Source of the DNA: Chamaesiphon sp. GL140_3_metabinner_129_sub
GTDB lineage: Bacteria; Cyanobacteriota; Cyanobacteriia; Cyanobacteriales; Chamaesiphonaceae
Assembly: GCA_025358725.1 (NCBI GenBank)
Contig: JANYIT010000406.1
Span: 1 to 62,624 of the forward strand
DNA length: 62,624 nt
Reading direction: 5' to 3'
Both the position numbers and the translations under genes were made by a program. How positions within the stretch are numbered: position 1 is the stretch's first letter; every line of letters starts with the position of its first letter. This document shows positions 1-8,585 of the stretch, piece after piece. The notes beneath the pieces were generated by a model. That model saw only the letters and a list, made by a program, of their open reading frames with translations, made no database searches and had not been told where the DNA came from.

Positions 1-390
1 ACTTGACTTTCTCTCTTCCTGGGGAGATTTTCTAGTGTCTTTCTTTTTGGCTACTCAAGCTCTTGTTTTTCTGTCTCTACTTTGTGTGCGATCCGACAAT
101 ACGGGTGTCATCACCCGCCAACCTCATTGTCGTCTAACAAGGGTTTTGAGGTCAGAAAAACTGACTTTTCAAACAGCCGCTAACATCCAAAATCCAAGAT
201 AATTCAAAAATATTTACAGTTGATCTAGATTACAGCTACTCTGATGGGCAAACTATAGGATATGTATCAAAGCAGCTAGTAACCTTAATTTTTAATCGCT
301 AAAAGCTTTATTAAACAGCGTTTTAGATCCTTTGCATTAAAATTTAACTCCTAGCCGTCTTCGATCTACTTGCACATTGAGGACTGGGAA
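1..390. other. Non-coding leader region
   Basis: No convincing gene, RNA or strong hairpin is visible. The stretch is AT-rich towards its right end and presumably holds the promoter of the large kinase gene that follows, but I cannot assign -35/-10 boxes with confidence. Confidence 0.4.
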
Positions 391-3300
391 ATGAATAAGA
401 TCGTGTGCGTACCAGGGTATAGAATCGGAGCAGAAATTTATACAGGTACTCGAACCTTAATCTATCGGGGAATCAGAGAGCAAGATGCTCCGGCTGGTAA
501 GGCAGAGGCTTTGCCCACAGAGCGGCTACGCCAAGGAGATCCAGTCACGATCAAGGTGCTCCGGAATCCATTTCCCAGCGTCAAGGAACTGATGCAATTT
601 TGCCATCAGTACGACATTAGTAAAGATTTAGACCTGCCCAATGTCATCAAAACTCTGGCACTAGAAACCTACCAAAACTCCTATGCACTAATCTCAGAGG
701 ATTGCGGTAGTATTTCATTAAAATCTTACTTAGATCAAGTGGGAGCTTTAGGAACGAATCCCCAAACATTAGCTACTTTTCTCCAGATTGCCATTCAAAT
801 TGCCGAAGCACTGGAAGGATTGTATCGTCATCGGGTGATTCACAAAGATATCAAACCTGCGAACATCATTATTAACCCAGAGACACAGCAAATCAAACTG
901 ATTGATTTCAGTATTTCTTCGCGATTGCCGAAAGAAACCCAAGAAATCAAAAATGCCAATATGTTGGAAGGGACACTGGCATATATTGCGCCTGAGCAAA
1001 CGGGACGGATGAATCGGGGCATTGACTACCGCAGTGATTTTTATGCTCTGGGTGTGACTTGCTATGAATTATTGACTGGACAATTACCGTTTATTTCCGA
1101 TGATCCGATGGAATTGGTACATTGTCATCTTGCCAAGCAGCCAGTTCCAGTCCGGCATCTCAACCCCAATATTCCGCTGATGCTCTCGCAGATTGTCAGT
1201 AAGTTGATGGCGAAAAATGCTGAAGATCGCTATCAAAATGCTTTGGGGTTGAAGCACGATCTCGAAATTTGTCTAGCTCAGTTGCAAGCGACGGGACAGA
1301 TCGGCTTATTTAGTTTGGGAGAGCAAGATCCGTGCGATCGTTTTCTGATCCCCGAAAAACTGTATGGTCGAGAGCCAGAAGTTGCGACCCTACTCAATGC
1401 CTTTGAACGAGTCAGCAAGGGCATCACTGAAATCATGCTGGTGGCTGGTTATTCGGGGATTGGTAAAACTGTTGTAATCCGAGAAATTCATAAACCAATT
1501 GTGCGGCAACGGGGCTACTTTATCAAAGGTAAGTATGACCAATTTCAGCGCAATATTCCGTTTTCAGCTTTTGTGCAAGCCTTCCGTGATTTGATGGGGC
1601 AATTGCTTTCTGAATCAGATTCGCAACTCCACATCTGGAAAACCGAGATTCTTACGGCTGTAGGTGAAAATGGGCAGGTATTGATTGATGTCATTCCCGA
1701 ACTAGAACGCATTATTGGGCAGCAACAGCCAGCTCCAGAATTGTCTGGTAGTGCTGCTCAGCAGAGATTCAATCTACTGATCCAGAAGTTTGTGCGATTG
1801 TTTACGACCGCAGCACATCCGCTGGTGTTGTTTTTAGATGATTTGCAGTGGGCAGATTTAGCATCGTTGAATTTACTGCAATTGTTGATGCAGGATGCGG
1901 GATATTTGCTGGTATTAGGAGCTTATCGAGATAACGAAGTCTCGCCAATTCATCCATCAATTTTAGCGATCGATCAGATCGAAAAAGCTGGGATAACTGT
2001 CAATACTATTACCCTAAAATCCCTGAATCAAGAGAATTTGAATCAGTTGGTGGCAGATACGTTAAATTGCGATCTAATCATTGCTCAACCTCTCGCTGAA
2101 TTGGTAGAACTCAAAACAAAAGGTAATCCCTTTTTTGCGACCCAATTCCTCAAGGTATTATATGAAGATGGACTGATTACTTTCGATCGGATCGGCGAGC
2201 ATCGAACTGTCGGCGGGTGGAGTTGCGATCTTGCCCAAATTAGAGCTTTGGCAATCACCGATGATGTCGTAGAGTTTATGGCGTTACAATTGCAAAAACT
2301 GCCAACTGAAACTCAATCGGTAATCGCTTTAGCCGCCTGTATCGGGTCACAATTTGATCTCAATACTTTAGCGATCGTGTTGGAGCGATCTCCAGCAGAT
2401 ACGGCGGCAGCCTTGTGGAGTGGATTGCAAGAAAATCTACTGATACCAACAACAGATGTATACAAATTTTTCACCCGATCCGATCGCCAATTGGGATCAA
2501 AGATAGAAGCTAATCCAGTTTATCGCTTTCTACACGATCGCGTTCAACAAGCAGCTTACTCGCTGATTCCTGAACACCACAAACAATCAACTCATTTCAA
2601 AATTGGTAAGTTACTCCATCAAAATTCCTCAGAGATTGTTAGAGCAGAAAAGCTGTTTGATATTGTTGGACATTTGAATGTCGCGAAATCATTAATTACT
2701 CAACCAAACCATCGAGCCTTTTTAGCCAAACTTAACCTCAGTGCGGGTAAAAAAGCCAGAAATTCTACTGCCTATGCTGCGGCAAATATTTATTTACAAA
2801 CAGGGATCGAATTTCTCGCCGACACCTGTTGGGAAACCCAGTATCAGTTGACTTTAGATCTCTATGTTGCTGCTGCTGAAGCTGCCTATTTGCATAGCGA
2901 TTTCGAGGACATGGAACAAATCGCGATCGTCGTCTTGAGATCGGCTCAGACGATTTTGGACAAAGTTGAGATTTACAGAATCCAAATCGCCGCACTGACA
3001 GCTAATGGCAAGATGATCGAGGCGATCTCTGTCGGTAGAGATGCATTAGCCCAATTAGGGCGTGAATTCCCCACGACACCTGACGAAGCCAATATTGGTA
3101 GAGCATTACAGACTGTTGCTAGTCAACTCCAAGGTAAGCAAATTGAAGATCTGCTGGATCTGCCAGTGATGAGCGATCCTCAAGCACAGGCAACTATTAA
3201 ACTATTAGCAGATTTAGGTAAAACGATTGTCCTGGGGATGCCTGGTTTGTTGCCAATCCTGAGTGCGACGATGGTGAGTTTATCTGTTGATTTTGGAAAT

Positions 3301-5769
3301 GCGCCTGCATCACTAGCCGGATATGTTTATCACGGGATGGTACTGAGTGCCTTTTTTGATGAGGTGGAAACTGGTTTTGGTTTTGGTAAATTGGCAATCA
3401 ATTTACTAGATCGACTTAAGGTAACAGAATTTAATAACACAGCTTTATTTCTATTTGCGGCCTGGATTCAGCATCGCCGAGAAGCTATTCGCTCCTGTCT
3501 GCCGACATTAAAAAATTGCTATACAACTTTCATGGAAGCTGGGGACTTTCTCAGTGCTGGCTATAGCATTGCTATTTACTTTGAGTCAGCATTTCTCACT
3601 GGGGTGGAGCTAAAAACTTGGAATCTGGAAATATCAGACTATAGTATTGCCTTAGCGAAGGTGAAACAATATTCGGCTCAGACTTTTTTGGATGTCAAGC
3701 GTCAAGTGGCGCAGAACTTGATCGAAGGCGTGAGTCAGCCAGATTGCCTGATTGGAACTGCCTACGATGAAACAATTAGACTTTCCAAACACCAGCAGAA
3801 CAATGAATTCAGTGCAATCGCTGCTGTGTATGGCTATAAACAGATACTTGCCTATTTGTTTGAGAATTATCAAGCTGCCGTAGATTACACAGCCCAAGCA
3901 CAGCCATATTTACTGGGAGTAGCCGGAATGGTGACTATTCCTACATTCCATTTTTTCGCAGCTCTGGCGCATTTAGCCCTGTTTGAGGAGCAGTCAGGAT
4001 CAGAGCAGGCTGAAACCCTCTCCCAAGTGGATATTCATCAAGCAACGATCGACAAATGGGCACAAGATGCGCCGATGAATTATCTCCATAAATGGCAGTT
4101 GATTGAAGCCGAAAAGCAACGGGTACTGGGCAACAGAGCCACCGCGCTTGAATATTACGATCGAGCAATTGCTGGTGCTAAAGAACATCAATTCATCCAT
4201 GAAGAAGCACTAGCAAACGAACTCGCCGCCAAATTTTATCTGCACTGGGGCAAAGAAAAAATAGCGCGGGTTTACATGCTGGAGGCATATTATTGTTATG
4301 GTCGTTGGGGTGCAACAGCGAAAGTAGAACATTTAGTCAGACTCTATCCTCAACTGCTCACGTCGATCTTTAATTCAGATCCCGTTGCTGTCTCTGGTGT
4401 GGAAATAACTGACATGACTAATTCGGTGGCTCGTAACTCCACATTTTTAGATTTTACGACCCTACTCAAAGCTTCACAAACTATTTCTGGAGAGATTAAA
4501 CTCGATCGCACAATCGCCAATCTGTTGGAGATTATCATTACCAATGCTGGTGCAGATAAGTGTGTTTTACTCCTGAATGAAGCAACAAACTTGCAGGTAG
4601 TCGCTAGAGTGAAATTGGATCAGCAGCCGCAGTTATTACCGCCAATTCCCTTCAATTTGAGTACTGATGTGGCAATTAGTCTGGTAAACAAGGTAAAGCG
4701 TACTTGGGAGCCAATTCTCCTCTCCAGCCCGAACCAATCAATTGAGTTTGCTGGAGATGCTTATCTTCAGCAACATCAACCCAAAAGCGTTCTATGTAGT
4801 CCGATTTTAAATAAAGGTGATTTAATTGGCATCTTGTATCTAGAGAATCAGGTTACGGCTGGTGCCTTTACTCACGATCGAATTGAGACACTCCAAATAC
4901 TCGTCGCTCAAGCCGCCATCAGCATCGAAAATGCGAGACTTTATACCGAACTTCAAGCATCATTCACAATTCTCGAGCACAAAGTTGCAGAACGAACCAT
5001 CGAACTAAAAGCTGCTAAAGAATTAGCCGAATCAGCTAATCAGTCCAAGACTACTTTCGTCAACAACATGAGTCATGAACTTCGCACACCGCTCAACGCC
5101 ATCTTGGGGATGTCGGAGGGATTAGAAGAACTAGTATATGGCTCCCTCAACGAGCAACAAATCCGCTGTACCCAAGTGATCCACAGCAGTGGGACTCATC
5201 TGCTATCGTTGATTGACGATAGTCTCGATTTGGCAAAAATAGAAGCTGGAATGCTAGAACTATATTGCACTCCTACCAATATCGGTCAGCTCTGCGATGC
5301 CAGTTTATTAATTGTCAAACCACTGTCTGTCAAAAAACGGATTCAAATCGCAGTGCAGCTCGCGCCCAATCTGCCCGATCTGTCCATTGATGAACGCCGG
5401 ATTCGCCAAGTTTTGATTAACTTACTTACCAATGCTGTCAAATTCACCCCAGCAGATGGTCATGTTCGCTTGGAAGTGACACATCAAAGTGCGGGAAATA
5501 ACGCTTGGATTCAAATCGCGGTAAGTGATACAGGGATTGGGATCGCCCCAGAAAATATCGATCGATTATTTAAGCCTTTTGTCCAAATTGATAGTGCTGT
5601 CAGCCGCAAAGTTCAGGGGACAGGGTTGGGGCTGAACCTAGTTAGGGAGATCGTCGAGTTGCATGGTGGGAGAGTAGGTGTCAGCAGCGAAATCGATGTT
5701 GGCAGTCGGTTTACTGTTGATTTACCCTGTGCAGATCTGCCGTTTGTCTTTCCGTTAGCTAAACTTTAG
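391..5769 (+). CDS. Multidomain Ser/Thr protein kinase - AAA-type ATPase - GAF - sensor histidine kinase
   Basis: A signalling protein of about 1790 residues joining a eukaryotic-type protein kinase and a two-component histidine kinase. In order: a kinase domain (about 1-280; catalytic loop VIHKDIKPANI near 149, then IDFSIS in the DFG position and APEQTGRMNRGIDYRSDFYALG), a P-loop ATPase (GYSGIGKT near 352; LFLDDLQWAD as Walker B), a long helical, probably TPR-like middle, a GAF domain (about 1360-1530), and a histidine kinase (H-box MSHELRTPLNAI near 1560; DTGIGI and GTGLGLN ATP-binding motifs). This architecture is typical of filamentous and complex cyanobacteria. An upstream TTG at 370 keeps the frame open, but ATG 391 has a GAGG about 10 nt upstream and matches the family N-terminus (VCVPGYRI). 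A repeat-derived stretch of about 18 residues interrupts the kinase N-lobe near residues 33-50. Input signal unknown. Confidence 0.9.
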   Translation: MNKIVCVPGYRIGAEIYTGTRTLIYRGIREQDAPAGKAEALPTERLRQGDPVTIKVLRNPFPSVKELMQFCHQYDISKDLDLPNVIKTLALETYQNSYALISEDCGSISLKSYLDQVGALGTNPQTLATFLQIAIQIAEALEGLYRHRVIHKDIKPANIIINPETQQIKLIDFSISSRLPKETQEIKNANMLEGTLAYIAPEQTGRMNRGIDYRSDFYALGVTCYELLTGQLPFISDDPMELVHCHLAKQPVPVRHLNPNIPLMLSQIVSKLMAKNAEDRYQNALGLKHDLEICLAQLQATGQIGLFSLGEQDPCDRFLIPEKLYGREPEVATLLNAFERVSKGITEIMLVAGYSGIGKTVVIREIHKPIVRQRGYFIKGKYDQFQRNIPFSAFVQAFRDLMGQLLSESDSQLHIWKTEILTAVGENGQVLIDVIPELERIIGQQQPAPELSGSAAQQRFNLLIQKFVRLFTTAAHPLVLFLDDLQWADLASLNLLQLLMQDAGYLLVLGAYRDNEVSPIHPSILAIDQIEKAGITVNTITLKSLNQENLNQLVADTLNCDLIIAQPLAELVELKTKGNPFFATQFLKVLYEDGLITFDRIGEHRTVGGWSCDLAQIRALAITDDVVEFMALQLQKLPTETQSVIALAACIGSQFDLNTLAIVLERSPADTAAALWSGLQENLLIPTTDVYKFFTRSDRQLGSKIEANPVYRFLHDRVQQAAYSLIPEHHKQSTHFKIGKLLHQNSSEIVRAEKLFDIVGHLNVAKSLITQPNHRAFLAKLNLSAGKKARNSTAYAAANIYLQTGIEFLADTCWETQYQLTLDLYVAAAEAAYLHSDFEDMEQIAIVVLRSAQTILDKVEIYRIQIAALTANGKMIEAISVGRDALAQLGREFPTTPDEANIGRALQTVASQLQGKQIEDLLDLPVMSDPQAQATIKLLADLGKTIVLGMPGLLPILSATMVSLSVDFGNAPASLAGYVYHGMVLSAFFDEVETGFGFGKLAINLLDRLKVTEFNNTALFLFAAWIQHRREAIRSCLPTLKNCYTTFMEAGDFLSAGYSIAIYFESAFLTGVELKTWNLEISDYSIALAKVKQYSAQTFLDVKRQVAQNLIEGVSQPDCLIGTAYDETIRLSKHQQNNEFSAIAAVYGYKQILAYLFENYQAAVDYTAQAQPYLLGVAGMVTIPTFHFFAALAHLALFEEQSGSEQAETLSQVDIHQATIDKWAQDAPMNYLHKWQLIEAEKQRVLGNRATALEYYDRAIAGAKEHQFIHEEALANELAAKFYLHWGKEKIARVYMLEAYYCYGRWGATAKVEHLVRLYPQLLTSIFNSDPVAVSGVEITDMTNSVARNSTFLDFTTLLKASQTISGEIKLDRTIANLLEIIITNAGADKCVLLLNEATNLQVVARVKLDQQPQLLPPIPFNLSTDVAISLVNKVKRTWEPILLSSPNQSIEFAGDAYLQQHQPKSVLCSPILNKGDLIGILYLENQVTAGAFTHDRIETLQILVAQAAISIENARLYTELQASFTILEHKVAERTIELKAAKELAESANQSKTTFVNNMSHELRTPLNAILGMSEGLEELVYGSLNEQQIRCTQVIHSSGTHLLSLIDDSLDLAKIEAGMLELYCTPTNIGQLCDASLLIVKPLSVKKRIQIAVQLAPNLPDLSIDERRIRQVLINLLTNAVKFTPADGHVRLEVTHQSAGNNAWIQIAVSDTGIGIAPENIDRLFKPFVQIDSAVSRKVQGTGLGLNLVREIVELHGGRVGVSSEIDVGSRFTVDLPCADLPFVFPLAKL
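500..535 (+). repeat. CGGCTACGCCAAG-type interspersed repeat inside the kinase gene
   Basis: The run ggcagaggctttgcc followed by gcggctacgccaagg is the same text that recurs near 11630, 14690, 22310, 60020 and 60375. Here it is read in frame and adds EALPTERLRQ to the kinase N-lobe. Confidence 0.65.
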
Positions 5770-5804
5770 CTAAACTTAAGATATTAAATGGGTTCTAGTT
5801 AACT

Positions 5805-7058
5805 ATGTCTGCTGAAGTAATCTGTGTCGGTACCGAATTATTGCTCGGTGATATTCTCAATAGTAACTCTCAATATCTAGCCAAAGAACTAGCCGCACTG
5901 GGCGTACCGCACTTCTATCAAACCGTAGTAGGCGATAATATCGATCGAGTCCATCAAGCGATCGAGACAGCTTGTGGTCGATCGAGTATCTTGATTTTTA
6001 CTGGTGGTTTAGGGCCAACTCCAGATGATCTCACAACAGAATCGATCTCCAGTTATTTTAATATTCCCCTCATCGGGCATCCCGAAGTGATCGCCGATAT
6101 CGAGCGCAAATATGCCCAACGCGGACGAGTGATGACCGCCAGCAACCGTAAACAGGCACTCCAACCCGAAGGCGCAGCGATTTTACCCAATCCGCTCGGT
6201 ACTGCCCCAGGCATGATCTGGCAGCCACGGCAGGGACTAACGATCTTTACTTTCCCTGGTGTCCCGCGAGAAATGTACCGGATGTGGCGGGATACAGCCG
6301 TTCCATTTTTAAAAACTCAAGGTTACGGACAAGATCCGATTTATAGTCGCAGTCTCCGCTTTTTTGGCATTCCTGAATCAGCTCTCGCCGAGAAAGTAAA
6401 TCATCTGTTTGACTCTACCAATCCAACTGTTGCGCCCTATGCCGGAAAGGGACAAGTCCGATTACGAATTTCGGCTAAAGCCGCCAGTGCAGCGGCAGCC
6501 GAGCTACTCATCGAGCCAATTGCCCACGAAATTAAACAAATTGCTGGGACAGATTATTTCGGTAGTGATGATGATACCTTAGGCAGTGTCGTCGGTAAAT
6601 TATTGGTAGCTAAAGGTCAAACTCTAGCTGTAGCTGAATCCTGCACAGGCGGCGGCTTAGGCCAAATGTTAACGGATACACCTGGAAGTTCTAGTTATTT
6701 TGTGGGTGGCATCATTTCCTATGCCGATCGGATCAAAATCGATTTGTTGGGTATTAATGCCGAGGATTTAGCCGCAGCGGGGGCTGTAAGCGCGGTGGTG
6801 GCCAGTCAGATGGCTGTAGGGGTTAGAACGAAGCTAGGCACTGATTGGGGGGTCAGCATTACCGGAATTGCGGGACCGGATGGCGGCACCGCCACCAAGC
6901 CTGTCGGATTAGTTTATATCGGGATTGCTCACCCAGATGGTAGTGTCGAAGCGATCGAGTATCAGTTGGGAATTCAACAGGAGCGGGGGTTGATTCGACA
7001 GATGTCAGCCGCTCAGGGGTTGGATTTATTAAGACGGCGGTTGCAAGTAATAGCCTAG
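5805..7058 (+). CDS. cinA: CinA family protein (competence/damage-inducible protein A; NMN amidase)
   Basis: Full-length CinA of 417 residues. The N-terminal molybdopterin-binding-like domain shows ICVGTELLLGDILNSN at the start and FTGGLGPTPDDLT near residue 65. The C-terminal domain carries AESCTGGGLG and SITGIAGPDGG, the signature of nicotinamide-mononucleotide amidase activity. In the family, the C-terminal domain deamidates NMN to NaMN in pyridine nucleotide recycling, and the N-terminal domain acts as an ADP-ribose pyrophosphatase in some members. ATG 5805 lies 35 nt after the kinase stop, so cotranscription is possible. A strong inverted repeat follows at 7075-7115. Confidence 0.93.
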   Translation: MSAEVICVGTELLLGDILNSNSQYLAKELAALGVPHFYQTVVGDNIDRVHQAIETACGRSSILIFTGGLGPTPDDLTTESISSYFNIPLIGHPEVIADIERKYAQRGRVMTASNRKQALQPEGAAILPNPLGTAPGMIWQPRQGLTIFTFPGVPREMYRMWRDTAVPFLKTQGYGQDPIYSRSLRFFGIPESALAEKVNHLFDSTNPTVAPYAGKGQVRLRISAKAASAAAAELLIEPIAHEIKQIAGTDYFGSDDDTLGSVVGKLLVAKGQTLAVAESCTGGGLGQMLTDTPGSSSYFVGGIISYADRIKIDLLGINAEDLAAAGAVSAVVASQMAVGVRTKLGTDWGVSITGIAGPDGGTATKPVGLVYIGIAHPDGSVEAIEYQLGIQQERGLIRQMSAAQGLDLLRRRLQVIA

Positions 7059-7074
7059 ATCTTTGGGTACAAAT

Positions 7075-7115
7075 AAAGGGCAACCCTACACAATTAACCT
7101 GTAGGGCTGCCCTTT
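7075..7115. terminator. Bidirectional terminator-like hairpin between cinA and xisI
   Basis: Arms AAAGGGCAACCCTACA (7075-7090) and TGTAGGGCTGCCCTTT (7100-7115) pair almost perfectly around a 9-nt loop. It follows the cinA stop and overlaps the last codons of the convergent xisI gene, whose C-terminus is therefore encoded by this repeat. Confidence 0.6.
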
Positions 7116-7519
7116 CCTTTTGCCAATTTTCGATCAACAAGATCGAATCGATCGCGGTGATTGCTCGATGCGATCTTTTGTTTGACAATGCTGGTACGGA
7201 TATTTTTGGCATCGATACCTGCGGCAATCAATGCAGAAGTTAGTCCCTCCTCAAAATTATCCTCCTCAATAATCACCTCTCGATTCTCTTTCAGAGAGGC
7301 TGCGCCTAACGGCAGGCTATCCCCAACGACTAAGTGAGCATGAAATAAAATCGTATTAATCCACCGTTGTTTATCCCATCCAGTCGCAAGAATTAAAAAG
7401 TGACCAGAATCTCGATCGCATACAGGATAAAGCTGAATTGACTGGATTCGGGGCTGATATTTTGTTGCCTCTTGGAGCGTATTTTGGATGATATCTGCGT
7501 AGCTTAGTGAGTTATCCAT
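7094..7519 (-). CDS. xisI: XisI family protein (element excision controlling factor-like)
   Basis: A 141-residue member of the XisI family, originally named from the Nostoc/Anabaena fdxN element but widespread in cyanobacteria next to xisH. Recognisable parts are YADIIQNTLQEA at the N-terminus, DRDSGHFLILATGWD, the internal IIEEDNFEEGLTSALI, and AAGIDAKNI. It is longer than the usual 110-115 residues for two visible reasons: a repeat-derived insertion (DSLPLGAASLKENRE, DNA 7291-7328) before the EEDNFEEG motif, and a C-terminal tail that runs into the hairpin at 7075-7115. It overlaps the end of xisH by 16 nt, so translation is probably coupled. Whether the protein still folds is uncertain. 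Confidence 0.8.
   Translation of the reverse strand: MDNSLSYADIIQNTLQEATKYQPRIQSIQLYPVCDRDSGHFLILATGWDKQRWINTILFHAHLVVGDSLPLGAASLKENREVIIEEDNFEEGLTSALIAAGIDAKNIRTSIVKQKIASSNHRDRFDLVDRKLAKGKGSPTG
7291..7328 (-). repeat. Interspersed repeat inserted in frame in xisI
   Basis: The text gagaggctgcgcctaacg followed by gcaggctatccccaacg is a divergent copy of the CGGCTACGCCAACG-type repeat. It accounts for the extra residues between the xisI beta-strand and the EEDNFEEG motif. Confidence 0.5.
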
Positions 7520-7863
7520 TGAAGAATCACCTCTTGTTCTGGTTCGTAGACTAATAAGTTAATTTTATTGCGATCAATTACGAGTTGGAAAATTGGTTTT
7601 TGAAAATGTTTGAGATAAATAGTTTGGGTAACTGCTAAAAACAACTGGCGTTCTGGCTCTTGATTTTCCAGTGCCCACTGATAAAGCTGAAGTTGCCCCA
7701 TTGTTTTTTCTAGTTCACTAATAACAGATGGTGTATCAAAGTCTTTGATTTCAATAGCAATTTTTTGATCTTCCTTTTCAGCAGCAAAAAACTTTTCAGC
7801 ACCTAAGTCTGCTTTCAGAAGAGTTTGTTCTAGTATTAAAATTAATGGATCGTCTGTAATCAT
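7504..7863 (-). CDS. xisH: XisH family protein, N-terminally truncated
   Basis: Clear XisH similarity from WMITDDPLILI onwards: DLGAEKFFAAEK, IAIEIKDF, MGQLQLYQWAL, ERQLFLAV and EVILQW. XisH belongs to the PD-(D/E)XK nuclease-like fold, and the Asp...Glu-x-Lys residues (DLGAEK...EIK) are still present. The family normally has about 18-20 further residues before KDGW. Here the codons for KDGW are present upstream of ATG 7863 but are preceded directly by the TAG stop of the neighbouring membrane-protein gene in the same frame, so the true XisH start has been lost. It may initiate at ATG 7863 through coupling. Function in modern cyanobacteria is unclear. Confidence 0.75.
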   Translation of the reverse strand: MITDDPLILILEQTLLKADLGAEKFFAAEKEDQKIAIEIKDFDTPSVISELEKTMGQLQLYQWALENQEPERQLFLAVTQTIYLKHFQKPIFQLVIDRNKINLLVYEPEQEVILQWITH

Positions 7864-7875
7864 CCATCCATCTTT

Positions 7876-8427
7876 CTAATTGTCTTTTAGTTTAATCTTA
7901 GCTGTAGATTCTCGCTTGAATTGTTGCTTGCGGAGACTTTCGATTCGATCATTAACTTGTTTTTGCAACTCGATTCGATCGACTCGCTTGCTATATATTT
8001 TTAAATACTTGATTGCATCATCTGTATTGCCGTCACTTTCTTTGACTCTGGCTAAAACAAGATAGTCTGGCGTGGCAACCATTGGGGCAATATCATGATA
8101 GCTTTTGATTAATTGAGGTATCGCCACAGTTGCCAAGAAAACCAAAAATATAAATGATATTTTAGCTTCTGCTTTAGTTGATTCGACTAGGTACATCGTC
8201 AACGCAAACAATGACAGCATCACTAATAATATAAATAGCAAATGTGGATCTTGTAATAGTAAACTAGATACCTGTTCTGCTTCAGCCTTGTTTCTCCCAA
8301 TTGTAAATCCTATTAAGGCAGTCGTAGTAGGTAGTGTAAATTGCCGTAGAGCCGAACCTTTGCCACTGAGATGAAAGATCAGCGACGCAATACTGGCGAT
8401 ACTTACACCGATGTTCCAGAAATTCAT
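7876..8427 (-). CDS. Hypothetical membrane protein
   Basis: 183 residues with about three hydrophobic segments (around 5-22, 62-82 and 90-108), followed by a soluble C-terminal half (ATPDYLVLARVKESDGNTDDAIKYLKIY) that resembles a single TPR-like helical pair, and a basic tail. I do not recognise the family. Its last codons (KIKLKDN, stop) run in the same frame into remnants of the xisH 5' end, so the C-terminus may have been created by the rearrangement that truncated xisH. It stands alone upstream, with an AT-rich gap of about 160 nt before the ABC gene. Confidence 0.6.
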   Translation of the reverse strand: MNFWNIGVSIASIASLIFHLSGKGSALRQFTLPTTTALIGFTIGRNKAEAEQVSSLLLQDPHLLFILLVMLSLFALTMYLVESTKAEAKISFIFLVFLATVAIPQLIKSYHDIAPMVATPDYLVLARVKESDGNTDDAIKYLKIYSKRVDRIELQKQVNDRIESLRKQQFKRESTAKIKLKDN

Positions 8428-8585
8428 AATTTACACTCAGTTTTTTGTTAACTGTTAATTAACGATTGACAGTTAATATTTATTCGTTCACAGCGCATTT
8501 TGGAACGAGAATCGATATCGCGAGCAATAGTAACATGTATTGGCAGATAATTTCTGTCAAAAATATGATCTTCAACAAAAATCTC

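Noticed and set aside
5805-7058. Evidence for the start of cinA inside an operon promoter
   Set aside because: The 35-nt gap after the kinase gene is too short and too featureless to separate readthrough from a new promoter.
8448-8476. Hairpin with TTAACTGT/ACAGTTAA arms as terminator of the ABC gene
   Set aside because: On the minus strand it is followed by A residues rather than a T-run, and the stem is short.
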